A stretch of 45,815 bases of DNA from Phycisphaerales bacterium (GCA_029268515.1 JAQWNP010000009.1:1-45815), one strand, 5' to 3'. Shown: positions 8,578 to 17,716, counted from the stretch's first letter. Numbers and translations are program-made. The notes: generated from the sequence alone by a model not told the origin.

Positions 8578-9864
8578 GTGAGGTCACAATTGAGCGTAGA
8601 AATTAAAGATGAGACTAGGAAACATCGCCTGGAACGATTACTAGATCTTGCCCAGGCTTACAAGGGCTGGACTCGGAAAGAACTGGCCAAAGCACTTGGC
8701 CGCGATCCCGCTAATCTTGTACCAGCCAGCGGAAACCCAAAACTTGATTACGTTGTTGATCTAGCCGAAGTTCTAGACTGGCCAATTGGTGATGTTGCGG
8801 AAGTGTTGTTTACTCATGCCGAAATTACAACTCGTTCACAATCTAAAGGTGGCCAAAAAGATGAGTTCGAGAACTTCAAAGATTATCACCATGCGTTGTT
8901 TGAAGCTCAGAAACTCGGTGAGTATTCAGCAATTCTCACGTTAGCAGTTGAGGCCAAGCAAGTCGCTGAAGAACCTGACCAGCGTGCACTAGCTGCTCAC
9001 TACGAAGCCCTGGGTTGGGATGGCCTAGGCCGCTACCATCGTTCTCTCGAAGCTTCTCAAGACGGGCTGAATGAGCCTATCTCTGATATTGATCTACGTT
9101 TCGCACTTGAGACCGCGCTCGCCAATGCACACTACAGCCTTTGGCATCTCGCTGAGGCACGAGCGACCTCCGGCGAGATCATTACTTGGTACCGCCAGAA
9201 TCCAGCATCAACATCAACCGGTAAGTATGCAGAAGCACAAGCTGTCTATACACGAGGCCATGCTCTTCGAAGAATTGCTGGTGTCTCTCCATGTATGACC
9301 AAATTAGGCATCTCACGAAGCCGTGCTGATCTTGAACGAGCGCTCCGACTCTGGAAAGAACTTGCAGTGGAATACGATGATAGCTGCGACGGAATCGGCA
9401 ACATTTGCCATGCAGGTATTATCGAACTCGATGTCATGGATGAAAAGCGTATCGCTGAAGATGCCTTAGCTGAGATTTGCCGAGGTCTTGAGAGCGTCAT
9501 CGAACCCAATAAAATGCCCATTGGCAACTGGCTAGAGAGCTATGGGTGGTGGTGCGTCTTTGGTTGCAATATTGCTCTTCGACACTTGACCAAACAACGC
9601 GATGTCCAACATTACATGGCACTGTTCACCAACAAAGCTGATGAAATTGCTAATCGCCTTGGCAACTGGTCACTTCGGGAACGGGTTTTCACCATGCAAT
9701 TCCTAGGCCACCAACACTTTGTTGGCTGGGCGGGGCGTGAATTGCCTATGACCATCGACTCCGATGATATCCGCCTCATCGCTGGCACCATGGGGCGATT
9801 CCCAACCTTTAGACGTACTGGATGGAAAATTCTTAACACTGCTCATGTCATCAAAGACAAATGA
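8578..9864 (+). CDS. HTH regulator with helical-repeat (TPR-like) sensor region, paralogue 1
   Basis: A GTG start preceded by GGGAAAG gives 428 aa. Residues ~15-70 form a predicted Xre/Cro-like helix-turn-helix (LLDLAQAYKGWTRKELAKAL, then GNPKLDYVVDLAEVLDW). The rest is almost all alpha-helical, with repeating Ala/Leu/Tyr patterns (ALAAHYEALGWDGLGRYHRS) typical of TPR-type repeats. It aligns end to end by eye with the protein at 10877-12157: both share NPKLD, LDW, ESxGWxCV, LRER and DDxRLI..TM.RFP.FR near the C-terminus. The stop lies 14 bp before the start of the secreted protein gene, so the two form an operon. DNA binding is inferred from the HTH; the sensed signal is unknown. Confidence 0.72.
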   Translation: MRSQLSVEIKDETRKHRLERLLDLAQAYKGWTRKELAKALGRDPANLVPASGNPKLDYVVDLAEVLDWPIGDVAEVLFTHAEITTRSQSKGGQKDEFENFKDYHHALFEAQKLGEYSAILTLAVEAKQVAEEPDQRALAAHYEALGWDGLGRYHRSLEASQDGLNEPISDIDLRFALETALANAHYSLWHLAEARATSGEIITWYRQNPASTSTGKYAEAQAVYTRGHALRRIAGVSPCMTKLGISRSRADLERALRLWKELAVEYDDSCDGIGNICHAGIIELDVMDEKRIAEDALAEICRGLESVIEPNKMPIGNWLESYGWWCVFGCNIALRHLTKQRDVQHYMALFTNKADEIANRLGNWSLRERVFTMQFLGHQHFVGWAGRELPMTIDSDDIRLIAGTMGRFPTFRRTGWKILNTAHVIKDK

Positions 9865-9878
9865 AGGGAGGTAAGACC

Positions 9879-10493
9879 ATGAAATTGACTAAACTAACAA
9901 CTCTTTTAGTAACAACGGCAACAGTCTGCCTTTCTTGCAGTTTCGCGAGTGCTACGGGGCGAGGAAATACTATCCTTAGTGATGTGTACCTCTATCAGTA
10001 CGGAATAAAAATAGAACCCCGTGACACAAATTCTAATCCTACCGTGATGAGTTTAATGGCTGCTATTGGTGGCCTTCCACCATCTGCAAACATGAATTCA
10101 ATACTGAGCAATACAGTTGACACTGATCTGCTGAATGCCATAGGTGGGTTCAATAGCTTTGATTCAGGCAAACGCCCGAGCTACTTCTCTGGCCTTGGGC
10201 AAGCAACAAATTTGGCTATACCTGGTCAAGTGATGCTGCTACCCATCGATGTCAATGCTGATTACACCATCAGTTCTTGGGTTGCTTCAGACACGTTCTT
10301 TCCTGATATTGAGAGTCCAGCTAGTAACATCGATGCCTCTATCCTCAATCCAACGACGGTTGGATCGGGTATCAGTATGGATCATCATTCAGTTAGCTTG
10401 GATGATGTAAGCAGTAATGCTGTACCTGCCCCTGGTGGTATCGCAATCTTAATGGGAGCTCTTCTATGCGGCCGACGCCGACGGAGGGATTAA
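9879..10493 (+). CDS. Secreted protein with PAPG-type C-terminal sorting signal (PEP-CTERM-like)
   Basis: The ATG at 9879 is chosen because GGGAGGT lies just upstream; an earlier in-frame ATG (9861) overlaps the preceding stop. The 204-aa product has a classic signal peptide (MKLTKLTTLLVTTATVCLS, cleavage near ASA-TG). Its middle is Ser/Asn/Gly-rich with few charges, and the tail is PAPGG, a hydrophobic segment IAILMGALLCG and RRRRRD. That tail is the planctomycete form of PEP-CTERM sorting signals, processed by an exosortase-type enzyme. It is translationally close to the upstream HTH/TPR regulator. The mature function is unknown; a surface or matrix protein, or a precursor of a signal, are both possible. 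Confidence 0.75.
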   Translation: MKLTKLTTLLVTTATVCLSCSFASATGRGNTILSDVYLYQYGIKIEPRDTNSNPTVMSLMAAIGGLPPSANMNSILSNTVDTDLLNAIGGFNSFDSGKRPSYFSGLGQATNLAIPGQVMLLPIDVNADYTISSWVASDTFFPDIESPASNIDASILNPTTVGSGISMDHHSVSLDDVSSNAVPAPGGIAILMGALLCGRRRRRD

Positions 10494-10512
10494 TCCTCGA
10501 AAATTAGAGTAA

Positions 10513-10542
10513 GCCATCAGGCTTCGGCACCAGCCGGATGGC
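10513..10542 (+). terminator. Hairpin 20 bp after the secreted-protein gene, probable terminator
   Basis: GCCATC-A-GGCT pairs with AGCC-G-GATGGC around an eight-base loop. It is followed by CCTCTTATG, so the T-tract is weak. The position directly after a stop codon supports termination or 3'-end protection. Confidence 0.45.
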
Positions 10543-10636
10543 CCTCTTATGAGACCGTGATGTCCTTCAAAGCCTGTTTTAGCCATAAATTGGTTGCAAC
10601 AGAGGCTCTTGTGGGGCATCGCGGTTTTCATCATTT

Positions 10637-10837
10637 TTGCTTGAATCTCAATTCGGACCGAGTACCTTTGAATATGGCGATGGCCCTGCAAGGATCATCG
10701 CTGATGAGATTTGGCTGCCAAACTTGTGGCCAGATCCCGCATGCACCGTCCTTGTGGTGGGGGGCGACTGGCGTGCCATAACTTTTATGCTAGTTGATCA
10801 CGGTCAATGGGTCGCCTTGCCCTCATCTATGAGCTGA
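10637..10837 (+). CDS. Doubtful short ORF, 66 aa
   Basis: A TTG-started frame reads ESQFGPSTFEYGDGPARII then DEIWLPNLWPDPACTVLVVG, ending VALPSSMS. The composition is protein-like (Trp, Gly, Asp and a beta-type hydrophobic strand), but there is no ATG or GTG start and the frame opens only a little further upstream. It lies between the secreted-protein gene and the second regulator. It may be a small gene with a TTG start or a remnant; no family is recognised. Confidence 0.25.
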   Translation: MLESQFGPSTFEYGDGPARIIADEIWLPNLWPDPACTVLVVGGDWRAITFMLVDHGQWVALPSSMS

Positions 10838-10876
10838 GGGCGACGATCAAGCTGAAGTCCAACGAAGGACGAGGTT

Positions 10877-12157
10877 GTGGTGAACAATACGACGACTAAT
10901 CGTAGAGACCGCTTACACCAGCTCTTTGAACTGGCTCGCTCCTACCGCAACCTGACATTGAGCGAACTTGCCGCTCGAATGGACCGCAGCCCTTCTAACA
11001 TCCTACGCCAGGGCGACAACCCAAAGCTCGATCTCATCATTGGCTTAGCCAATTGCCTTGATTGGACAATAGATGAAGTGACTCGGTTTATCTGGAGTGG
11101 AAAATCCACCGCCAAGATTGATCATCAAGGCACCCCCGCTAGTTCCGGGCCTATAGCAAGTTTGTCATTTGCCAATCTCGAAAACAGGGCTCGTCAGGCG
11201 CGCGAGAAGGGGCGCCTGGGAGCTCTCATTGAGACGGTTGATCAAATGCAAAAATCAGCCAAGACGGTCAAGCAAAGAGCATCTGTTCTTCTCAGCCGTG
11301 CAATCATTGCCGCGGCGAGTGGCAATCCATCTCAACAGGAGCATGCTGGTCAACAACTGGTCATTGACGAGAGACTACCTCAAGAGTTTAAATTGATGGG
11401 ATTGGCACAAATTGCCCAAGCGAATCTATCACTTGGCCGCTTATCTGCCGCGAACGATCATGCCAAGGCTGTGATTCGGCACACCCAAGATCTTGTGTTT
11501 GATATCGACGATGAAGTGACCTGTGAAAAATATAGAGCCCGGGCAGCCGCCCAAGAAGTCAGAGGCCATCTTGCCTGCCGACAACTGAACCGCCCTATTG
11601 GACGTTGGAAGGTTAACACAGCTGCATGCCGACGTGATGCCTCTCAGGCCAGACGTTGGCTAGATGGAACATATGATGAAGTTCGCCCTGACCACATTAC
11701 CGCTTCTATTACTCGATGTAATGCTGCGTTAACTGAGCTGGATGTAGCACTTGGCAACATGCAAGCTGATGATGCTGTTGCGATGCTTCAGTCTCAAATT
11801 AGTGAGCAAGTACCTTTGCATCATGACCTCGTAGAAAGCCTTGGATGGGTGTGTGTTTATGGTGCTGACATTGCAATGCGATTTATGTCCCCGTCCCGCC
11901 AACAGCAATGTTCACTGGGCACGTTCTCAGAGAAGGGCTTTGAACTTGCTGACAGGATTGACGGATGGCAACTTCGAGAACGCCTTCTCACACTTGATTA
12001 CGAGGGCAATAAGATTCTGGAATCTGAGCAAAAAAAGAGAATCACCCGCATCATTGACAACGATGATGTACGCCTGATTAATTCAACGATGAGACGCTTT
12101 CCAAACTTTCGAAGCATCGGGCTCGATATATTGACAAATAGTGAACTGTCTTTTTGA
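10877..12157 (+). CDS. HTH regulator with helical-repeat (TPR-like) sensor region, paralogue 2
   Basis: A GTG start with GACGAGG upstream gives 426 aa. The N-terminal HTH (LFELARSYRNLTLSELAARM, then DNPKLDLIIGLANCLDW) matches that of the protein at 8578-9864, and so do the C-terminal signatures ESLGWVCVYG, LRERLL, DNDDVRLINSTM and RRFPNFR. The middle is helical and Ala-rich with repeat-like spacing (ANLSLGRLSAANDHAKAVI). The two proteins arose by duplication and have diverged widely. The gap of 383 bp from the secreted protein gene means it probably has its own promoter. No separate small secreted gene follows it. Confidence 0.72.
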   Translation: MVNNTTTNRRDRLHQLFELARSYRNLTLSELAARMDRSPSNILRQGDNPKLDLIIGLANCLDWTIDEVTRFIWSGKSTAKIDHQGTPASSGPIASLSFANLENRARQAREKGRLGALIETVDQMQKSAKTVKQRASVLLSRAIIAAASGNPSQQEHAGQQLVIDERLPQEFKLMGLAQIAQANLSLGRLSAANDHAKAVIRHTQDLVFDIDDEVTCEKYRARAAAQEVRGHLACRQLNRPIGRWKVNTAACRRDASQARRWLDGTYDEVRPDHITASITRCNAALTELDVALGNMQADDAVAMLQSQISEQVPLHHDLVESLGWVCVYGADIAMRFMSPSRQQQCSLGTFSEKGFELADRIDGWQLRERLLTLDYEGNKILESEQKKRITRIIDNDDVRLINSTMRRFPNFRSIGLDILTNSELSF

Positions 12158-12219
12158 TACCGCTCGATATTTCTCTTCCAAAAGATATCAACGTCAGCAC
12201 GGTCTTCGATCACGCATTC

Positions 12220-13140
12220 TTAGAAATTAGGAAGTGGCTTTGTGGGACGATCGCCCTCAGTGTCCTCAGGCTGTTTTATGGACGGCTTTAAGTTAGGCGA
12301 CCATTCCAACCAACTCTCTTTTAAAGATTCGGCGAGATCAAATCGAGCGCCACTTTGTGCCTCCACACCTGCATCCGTTGGCGTTGCCATTCCAATACCA
12401 CCAACAAGAAGTGATGAAAGTGACTCCGTCTTAACTGTGGCTCCAAAAAGGCTCAGATCAACGCCGATCCCACTCGTGTTCCAAAATTTCGAGTTCACCC
12501 GCACCAGATGGGCATACCTACCTTTTATTGCACACTTAATTTGAACCTTCTGACCTGTGGGCGAAAGTTGAACTGAAGAAATGCTTCCGATAGTCATGTG
12601 CCGATATTCAACTGGCGAACCAGCCCTAAGGCTTCCTCCCTCATTGGCCTCAATGATGATATTGACTGCATGCTCGTCACCCATCTCAGCTGGACTTTCT
12701 AACAAACCAACAAAGTGTGACTGTTGTTGACCAGTACCAGGCTGCACACTGATGTATTGCTGACCAAGTACAGTATCGAGTCCAGAAACACCGCCAAGAC
12801 CAACTTCTGGATGCACGATCCAAAACACTGAACCCTTAACTGCGAGGCGCCGGGCCGTCCTTTGCAAAACAACAGTGACAACAACTTTAGATAGATCGTC
12901 GTTGAGATCAACAGCTTTGACTGAACCAATGCGAACACCCCGATACTTAATAGGCGCCCTCACTTGCAGGTTCTGTCCATTCTGAAACTCAATTTTAATT
13001 GTTGGACCAGCGTTCATAACGTCTACCCAGATCACCACCAGACAAACCAATAGCGCAAGGATCGGAATGATCCAGACCCAGACCATTTTTGATTGACGAG
13101 GTTTGACGGAAGCAAACGGCAATTGATCTTGTTCAGTCAT
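12220..13140 (-). CDS. pqiB: PqiB-like MCE (MlaD-domain) protein, two MCE domains
   Basis: 306 aa with one N-terminal membrane helix (MVWVWIIPILALLVCLVVIW) and then two MCE/MlaD-like domains, at ~45-135 (PTIKIEFQNGQNLQVRAPIKY, VRIGSV) and ~160-255 (GSLRAGSPVEYRHMTIGSIS). MCE proteins form hexameric rings or tubes that move lipids between inner and outer membranes; Escherichia coli PqiB has three MCE domains in about 546 aa, so this is a shorter version. Its ATG overlaps the end of the pqiA-like gene by 8 bp, so the genes are translationally coupled. No pqiC homologue is adjacent. Confidence 0.82.
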   Translation of the reverse strand: MTEQDQLPFASVKPRQSKMVWVWIIPILALLVCLVVIWVDVMNAGPTIKIEFQNGQNLQVRAPIKYRGVRIGSVKAVDLNDDLSKVVVTVVLQRTARRLAVKGSVFWIVHPEVGLGGVSGLDTVLGQQYISVQPGTGQQQSHFVGLLESPAEMGDEHAVNIIIEANEGGSLRAGSPVEYRHMTIGSISSVQLSPTGQKVQIKCAIKGRYAHLVRVNSKFWNTSGIGVDLSLFGATVKTESLSSLLVGGIGMATPTDAGVEAQSGARFDLAESLKESWLEWSPNLKPSIKQPEDTEGDRPTKPLPNF

Positions 13141-13741
13141 TTGCTGAGTCCCATATCAACTTTGGGTTAAATGTCGCCGTTGAAAGCAAACTAAACAACA
13201 CAACCATACAGAAGAAAAAGGCACCAGGCCCTGGATAGACGTTAACCCAGGATCCAAGCTTGACTGCTGCAACCAGAATTGCGATCACAAGAACATCAAG
13301 CATCCCCCACTTTCCAACTAAGTCAATCGTACGAAATGTCCAAACACGATGACTTGGCTTAAGCGCAAAGTTACCCATACAAAGCAGAAACATACCTAAG
13401 ATTTTTATTGCTGGAATAATGATTGAAGCGATCAATATAATCAGAGCAATAATCCAATCACCTGATTGAACAAGACTAACCACACCTGACCAGATAGTTG
13501 TCTTATTGACATATCCCATCTGAGACAGTTCAAGAACAGGCAGAGCCATCGCAAATGGATAAAAAATGAGTGCTGTCGCGGCCAGTGCGGCGGTCAGCTG
13601 AATATTCCCACCATGCGACTGTTTTAGATGTGCGCTGCAACGTGAACACACTGAACGCTCATCAGGTGCAATATGTCCAACACGCTGAATCAAACCACAT
13701 ACTGGGCATGCATGGATCTGACTTGACATTTGCACCGCCAT
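13133..13741 (-). CDS. pqiA: PqiA-like integral membrane protein, single-domain form
   Basis: 202 aa. The N-terminus has a Cys4 zinc-ribbon pattern, CPVC at ~12-15 and CSRC at ~32-35, then four hydrophobic segments (for example ALIFYPFAMALPVLELSQMG and GMLDVLVIAILVAAVKLG). The order zinc ribbon, then LPVLELSQMG, then KWGMLDVLVIAILVA is what I know of the PqiA family, the inner-membrane partner of PqiB. E. coli PqiA has two such halves (about 417 aa); only one is present here. It is the first gene of a two-gene operon with the MCE protein. Confidence 0.85.
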   Translation of the reverse strand: MAVQMSSQIHACPVCGLIQRVGHIAPDERSVCSRCSAHLKQSHGGNIQLTAALAATALIFYPFAMALPVLELSQMGYVNKTTIWSGVVSLVQSGDWIIALIILIASIIIPAIKILGMFLLCMGNFALKPSHRVWTFRTIDLVGKWGMLDVLVIAILVAAVKLGSWVNVYPGPGAFFFCMVVLFSLLSTATFNPKLIWDSAND

Positions 13742-13967
13742 TTAAAAACAACCTCTCTTTTGCTTCAAGGGATATCGGCCGAATGAGTCTAACGACGATG
13801 AAATAAGTATCTCCTTGACCGAGAATACCATCTATGGGTTGCACCGCTAAGATGCTCCTATCAACCAGCCAAGCAAAAAGATTCGCATCGGTATTCTGAC
13901 AGGCGAGGATAGCCTTTGGAGCGTTGGGCAGTGGCGCCGCACTGCCACCACTCTTCGCAACGCGGGC

Positions 13968-14687
13968 ATGGACGTTGTTGGCTTATGGTCAGTCAATGAA
14001 TCTACTAGCCAATTTCACCAAGAAGATATTGGCACTTGGTACCGGAAGACTTTTGGCCTCTGGAATTTTATAAAGTTCTGCGCCTATGCGTGTGCCATTT
14101 GGACAGGACGACTCATTTGCCGCCATCCAATGACATTCCCGAGTCTATGCCGGCGTCAGAACATTCCTTATTGGGCAATTCAAAACCCTGACGATCCAAG
14201 ACTTCACGAATGGCTTGATGAACAGGACGTTGATGTGCTTGTCATACTCACCTCACATATTCTAAAAGAACCACTGCTTTCAAAAACACGCCTAGGCATA
14301 CTCAATAAGCACACGGCACTACTACCCTCATACCGCGGCCTCTTTCCATACTTTTGGGCTTCTATCGACAAGGCGCCACAAGGGATCACCATTCACCTAG
14401 TTGATGAAGGTATTGATACAGGAACGATCATCTGCCGTGAAGCGATTGGCGGCAAAGCAACTCAATCAATGTCTTCGTTCTACGCCCACGCAGATCGGAT
14501 GTTTCCAGATCTACTCGTCCAAGCAGTTACACGGCTGCATCAAGATAGCGCAGCAATTGAGCCACTTCCTCAGATCAAAGAAAGCTATAAAGGTAAGCCC
14601 AAAAGATCTGACTACGTCAATTTTCGAAAAGCAGGAGGAAAGATCACAACGCTGCGGGACGTGTTCAGGGCTCTGACTTGGGGCTAA
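13968..14687 (+). CDS. Formyltransferase-family protein (true N-terminus probably further upstream)
   Basis: From the first ATG the product is 239 aa. The formyltransferase core is clear: ILNKHTALLPSYRG carries the Asn-x-His pair and VDEGIDTGTIICRE the catalytic-type Asp, as in GART and methionyl-tRNA formyltransferase relatives. The frame is open upstream to a TAA at 13848-13850, and the extension reads KIRIGILTGEDSLWSVGQW. That is exactly the first beta strand and loop expected of this Rossmann fold, so real coding sequence starts near 13860-13881. No ATG, GTG or TTG lies in that stretch. A rare start (ATC/ATT) or an indel at the AAAAA run just upstream (13875-13879) would explain it. Substrate unknown; UDP-sugar formylation is possible. 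Confidence 0.75.
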   Translation: MDVVGLWSVNESTSQFHQEDIGTWYRKTFGLWNFIKFCAYACAIWTGRLICRHPMTFPSLCRRQNIPYWAIQNPDDPRLHEWLDEQDVDVLVILTSHILKEPLLSKTRLGILNKHTALLPSYRGLFPYFWASIDKAPQGITIHLVDEGIDTGTIICREAIGGKATQSMSSFYAHADRMFPDLLVQAVTRLHQDSAAIEPLPQIKESYKGKPKRSDYVNFRKAGGKITTLRDVFRALTWG

Positions 14688-14770
14688 GATTAGGTTCTCA
14701 TGCGTTCTCTACTTTGATCAGAGAGTTGTTATGTTGATGAACCTAGCTTCAATGACTACCTTCGCACCAT

Positions 14771-16108
14771 ATGAGTGACCTTAAAGGCAATCAACCTGAG
14801 CTTTGGACGAGAGGTTTTCTGGGACTTCAGTTGGCTCAGTTTATGGGTGCATTCAATGACAATTTGGTCAAGATAGTTCTCATGCTCATGGTTGCCAGTG
14901 AAAGTGGCAACCTATGGGCTGGTGATCTCGGCCCAGGCGGGCAATCATATATCTCATTGCTCATGACCATTCCCTTCCTATTGCTACTGGATTTTTCGGG
15001 TCGATGTGCTGACCGTTTTTCCAAACGCCGCATTATCTTTTGGGTTAAGGTTTCTGAAATTCCCATCAGTATTATCATTGCTATTGGACTCATCGCAGGC
15101 AGCATCTGGTTGACACTCATCGGATATGCCTTGCTCATGATGGAAAGTGCTTTCTTTAACCCATCAAAGTACGGCATGATCCGTGAGGTCATCATGACTC
15201 GTCAGCTGAGCCGTGGTAACGGCCTGATGAACATGACCACGAACATGGCTATCATTTTGGGTACGGCAGTTGGCGGCCCACTCCTGGGCTTCGGCTACTG
15301 GCCCGTTGGCGCTGCGATCATCATCATCTCCATTATTGGTTTTTTGGGCGTCTTTGTGATCCCCCCACTACCAGCTATCAAACCGACTACCGCCCTCACC
15401 CCATGGCCCGGAGCCAGCTCTATCAGAACGCTGCTTGGTATGCGTACCCGCCATCCTGTGGAATCGCATCAACAAATCCACGCAGGCCACAGATACCATC
15501 CATTGCTTCTCATAACAATTCTTTGGGCTTGGTTCTGGTTCGCAGCCGTATTGGTGATGCTTATTGTGCCTGAGTACAAAGGCCTCTTGAATGTCTCAGA
15601 CGCTGCAACCAGTGGCATGCTTGCCTTACTCGGTATTGCGATCGGCATAAGCTGTGCGGCGGCTGGGTACATCTCTGGCGGGCGTGTTCGCATGTCACTG
15701 ATACCATTTGGAGCCTTTGGGTTAGCTTTATTTTTCCTACTGTTAGCGGTCTTACCCCCAAGCTATTGGTTAGCCGTATTCCTTTTATGCCTCGGGGGTT
15801 TATCGGCTGGATTTTATCTTGTTCCCTTACAAGCACTCATCCAACAAGCAGCACCAAATGATATGCGGGCTCAATATGTTTCTAGTTCGAATTGGCTTTG
15901 CTATTTACTCATGACCATCGCAGCTGTCGTTTTCAAGATCGCCAGCACCATGAACATACAAATCGGCTGGATCTATGGTTTTTGCGCGGTGACGATGGCA
16001 TTGACACTCATACCCTTGATTCTCTACCGCAAGTTGCTTTGTGTGGCTGAAGGATGCGGATTTGATCAACCGAATATCTTGGCTACCAGCCTCACTGACT
16101 CCAGGTAA
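14771..16108 (+). CDS. MFS transporter, LplT-like (lysophospholipid transporter type)
   Basis: 445 aa with about twelve hydrophobic segments. The opening (FLGLQLAQFMGAFNDNLVK) and the segment SAFFNPSKYGMIRE are characteristic of the LplT branch of the major facilitator superfamily, which flips lysophospholipids across the inner membrane and is sometimes fused to an acyltransferase (Aas). Here there is no acyltransferase domain. Upstream (83 bp) is the formyltransferase-like gene on the same strand and downstream (86 bp) a cysteine desulfurase. Family assignment is good; substrate is inferred. Confidence 0.8.
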   Translation: MSDLKGNQPELWTRGFLGLQLAQFMGAFNDNLVKIVLMLMVASESGNLWAGDLGPGGQSYISLLMTIPFLLLLDFSGRCADRFSKRRIIFWVKVSEIPISIIIAIGLIAGSIWLTLIGYALLMMESAFFNPSKYGMIREVIMTRQLSRGNGLMNMTTNMAIILGTAVGGPLLGFGYWPVGAAIIIISIIGFLGVFVIPPLPAIKPTTALTPWPGASSIRTLLGMRTRHPVESHQQIHAGHRYHPLLLITILWAWFWFAAVLVMLIVPEYKGLLNVSDAATSGMLALLGIAIGISCAAAGYISGGRVRMSLIPFGAFGLALFFLLLAVLPPSYWLAVFLLCLGGLSAGFYLVPLQALIQQAAPNDMRAQYVSSSNWLCYLLMTIAAVVFKIASTMNIQIGWIYGFCAVTMALTLIPLILYRKLLCVAEGCGFDQPNILATSLTDSR

Positions 16109-16194
16109 GAGATCCAGAAAATCATGCCCTTTTAGCCGATAAGTCTTTTTTTGCCTGTTCTGGTACGACCCTCACTCGATTACAATAGACCAAC

Positions 16195-17403
16195 ATGGAA
16201 TCGATTTATTTAGACAATGCAGCGACGACCTGTCCACTTCCTTCTGTTTGCGTAAAGATGCAGCAAGTTCATGGAAGCTGCTGGGGCAATGCGTCCAGTA
16301 GCCATCGTGTTGGCCAACAAGCCCGCAGAGAGGTGGAGCTTGCTCGTGAATCTGTGGCCAAACTGATCGGGGCGCAGCCTGCTGAAATTATATTTACCTC
16401 TGGCGGTACCGAATCATGCAACCTGGCTATTAATGGCACCTTGGCATGCCTACCAAATCATCGCAAAGTGATTACGAGTCGCCTAGAGCATAGCGCCGTG
16501 CGCGGTTCACTCAAGGACATGGATGGCAAAGGTATAGAAGTGCTTTGGCTTCCTAATGATGGCAGTGGTGTCGTTGATCTTGATGTACTCAAGACGATGC
16601 TCAAGGATAACAGTGACGAGATTGCATTGGTTTCTGTGATGTGGGCCAATAATGAAACTGGTGCTATCCAGCCAATTGAAGAAATCTGCGAGATATGTCA
16701 TGCATACGATGTCCGCGTGCATACAGATGCCACACAGTGGATTGGGAAGATGCCAACAGATCTGGCCTCATTGCCCGTGGATCTTCTGAGTTTTACAGGA
16801 CATAAGTTTCATGGGCCAAAGGGCACGGGTGTCCTTTATGTTCGCGCTGGTTGTGATCTATCACCGTGCGTGACTGGTGGGCCGCAAGAACGAGGACGAA
16901 GAGCCGGCACTGAAAATACCGCTGGGATTGCTGGGTTAGGCGTCGCATGCGACGAAGCTCGTCAGTGGCTCGATGAAGATCACTGGCGGCACAGACGAGA
17001 GCTGCTCAGTCACTTCGAGCAAAGCTTACTAGAAGCTGTTGATGGAGCTTGGCTTAACTCCGGCGCCGTCACTCGACTATGGAGCACGACCAACATTGGT
17101 TTTCCTGATGTCACAAGCGAGATGATGCTCTTAGCACTCTCCGAACGCGGTATCTGCTGTAGTGGTGGCTCTGCCTGCTCAAGCGGTTCTACGACAAGAT
17201 CTGCCGTCCTTGAGGCATTAGAGTTGCCAGATCACATTCCGCATGACCGCTGCCACGCCTCACTCCGCTTTAGTATTTGTCGTCATACCTCCTCTGAAAC
17301 GCTGGAAGAGGCTTTTCACATCATCGTGGAGGTACATCAACGCTTATCGCAGATGGTGATCGCCTCAGAGACCCCGAGTGTCTGCATTGAATCGGATTCT
17401 TGA
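16195..17403 (+). CDS. Cysteine desulfurase (NifS/IscS family)
   Basis: 402 aa, the usual length. The order of landmarks is standard: YLDNAATT near the N-terminus, GGTESCNLA at 70-78, HTDATQWIGK with the cofactor-binding Asp, SFTGHKFHGPKG with the PLP Lys at 204, GGPQERGRRAGTENT, and the flexible loop SGGSACSSGS with the catalytic Cys at 328. It transfers sulfur from cysteine to iron-sulfur cluster or thionucleoside pathways. No iscU or iscR neighbour is present, so its pathway partner is elsewhere. tRNA-Lys follows 55 bp after the stop. Confidence 0.93.
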   Translation: MESIYLDNAATTCPLPSVCVKMQQVHGSCWGNASSSHRVGQQARREVELARESVAKLIGAQPAEIIFTSGGTESCNLAINGTLACLPNHRKVITSRLEHSAVRGSLKDMDGKGIEVLWLPNDGSGVVDLDVLKTMLKDNSDEIALVSVMWANNETGAIQPIEEICEICHAYDVRVHTDATQWIGKMPTDLASLPVDLLSFTGHKFHGPKGTGVLYVRAGCDLSPCVTGGPQERGRRAGTENTAGIAGLGVACDEARQWLDEDHWRHRRELLSHFEQSLLEAVDGAWLNSGAVTRLWSTTNIGFPDVTSEMMLLALSERGICCSGGSACSSGSTTRSAVLEALELPDHIPHDRCHASLRFSICRHTSSETLEEAFHIIVEVHQRLSQMVIASETPSVCIESDS

Positions 17404-17458
17404 CGACGTCTCAAGCGGGTTTACAATCCTCGTCCATCTTTAGACACTGGTGACGAAA

Positions 17459-17531
17459 GCCCTGTTAGCTCAGTTGGCAGAGCAGCGGATTCTTAATCCG
17501 CGGGTCGCAAGTTCGAGTCTTGCACAGGGCA
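17459..17531 (+). tRNA. tRNA-Lys (anticodon CTT)
   Basis: 73 nt cloverleaf: acceptor GCCCTGT pairs with ACAGGGC, D-arm GCTC/GAGC, anticodon stem GCGGA/TCCGC with loop TTCTTAA (anticodon CTT), T-arm with GTTCGAGTC and discriminator A. CCA is not encoded. Confidence 0.96.
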
Positions 17532-17716
17532 TTTCTAGACTATTGCCGCCTTCTCAATCCAGTGGTAACCATGGCGTAGCTGACTTCCCGCTGGCGTGTC
17601 CTTTTCAGGATGACTGTATTAGGACCTTTAGCCTCAGACTTCAACCGAGCTAGAGGAGTCATCAAGAAACAAGGCGCCTTTGAAATCCGGATCAATTACC
17701 GTGAGCAGTGTCATGG

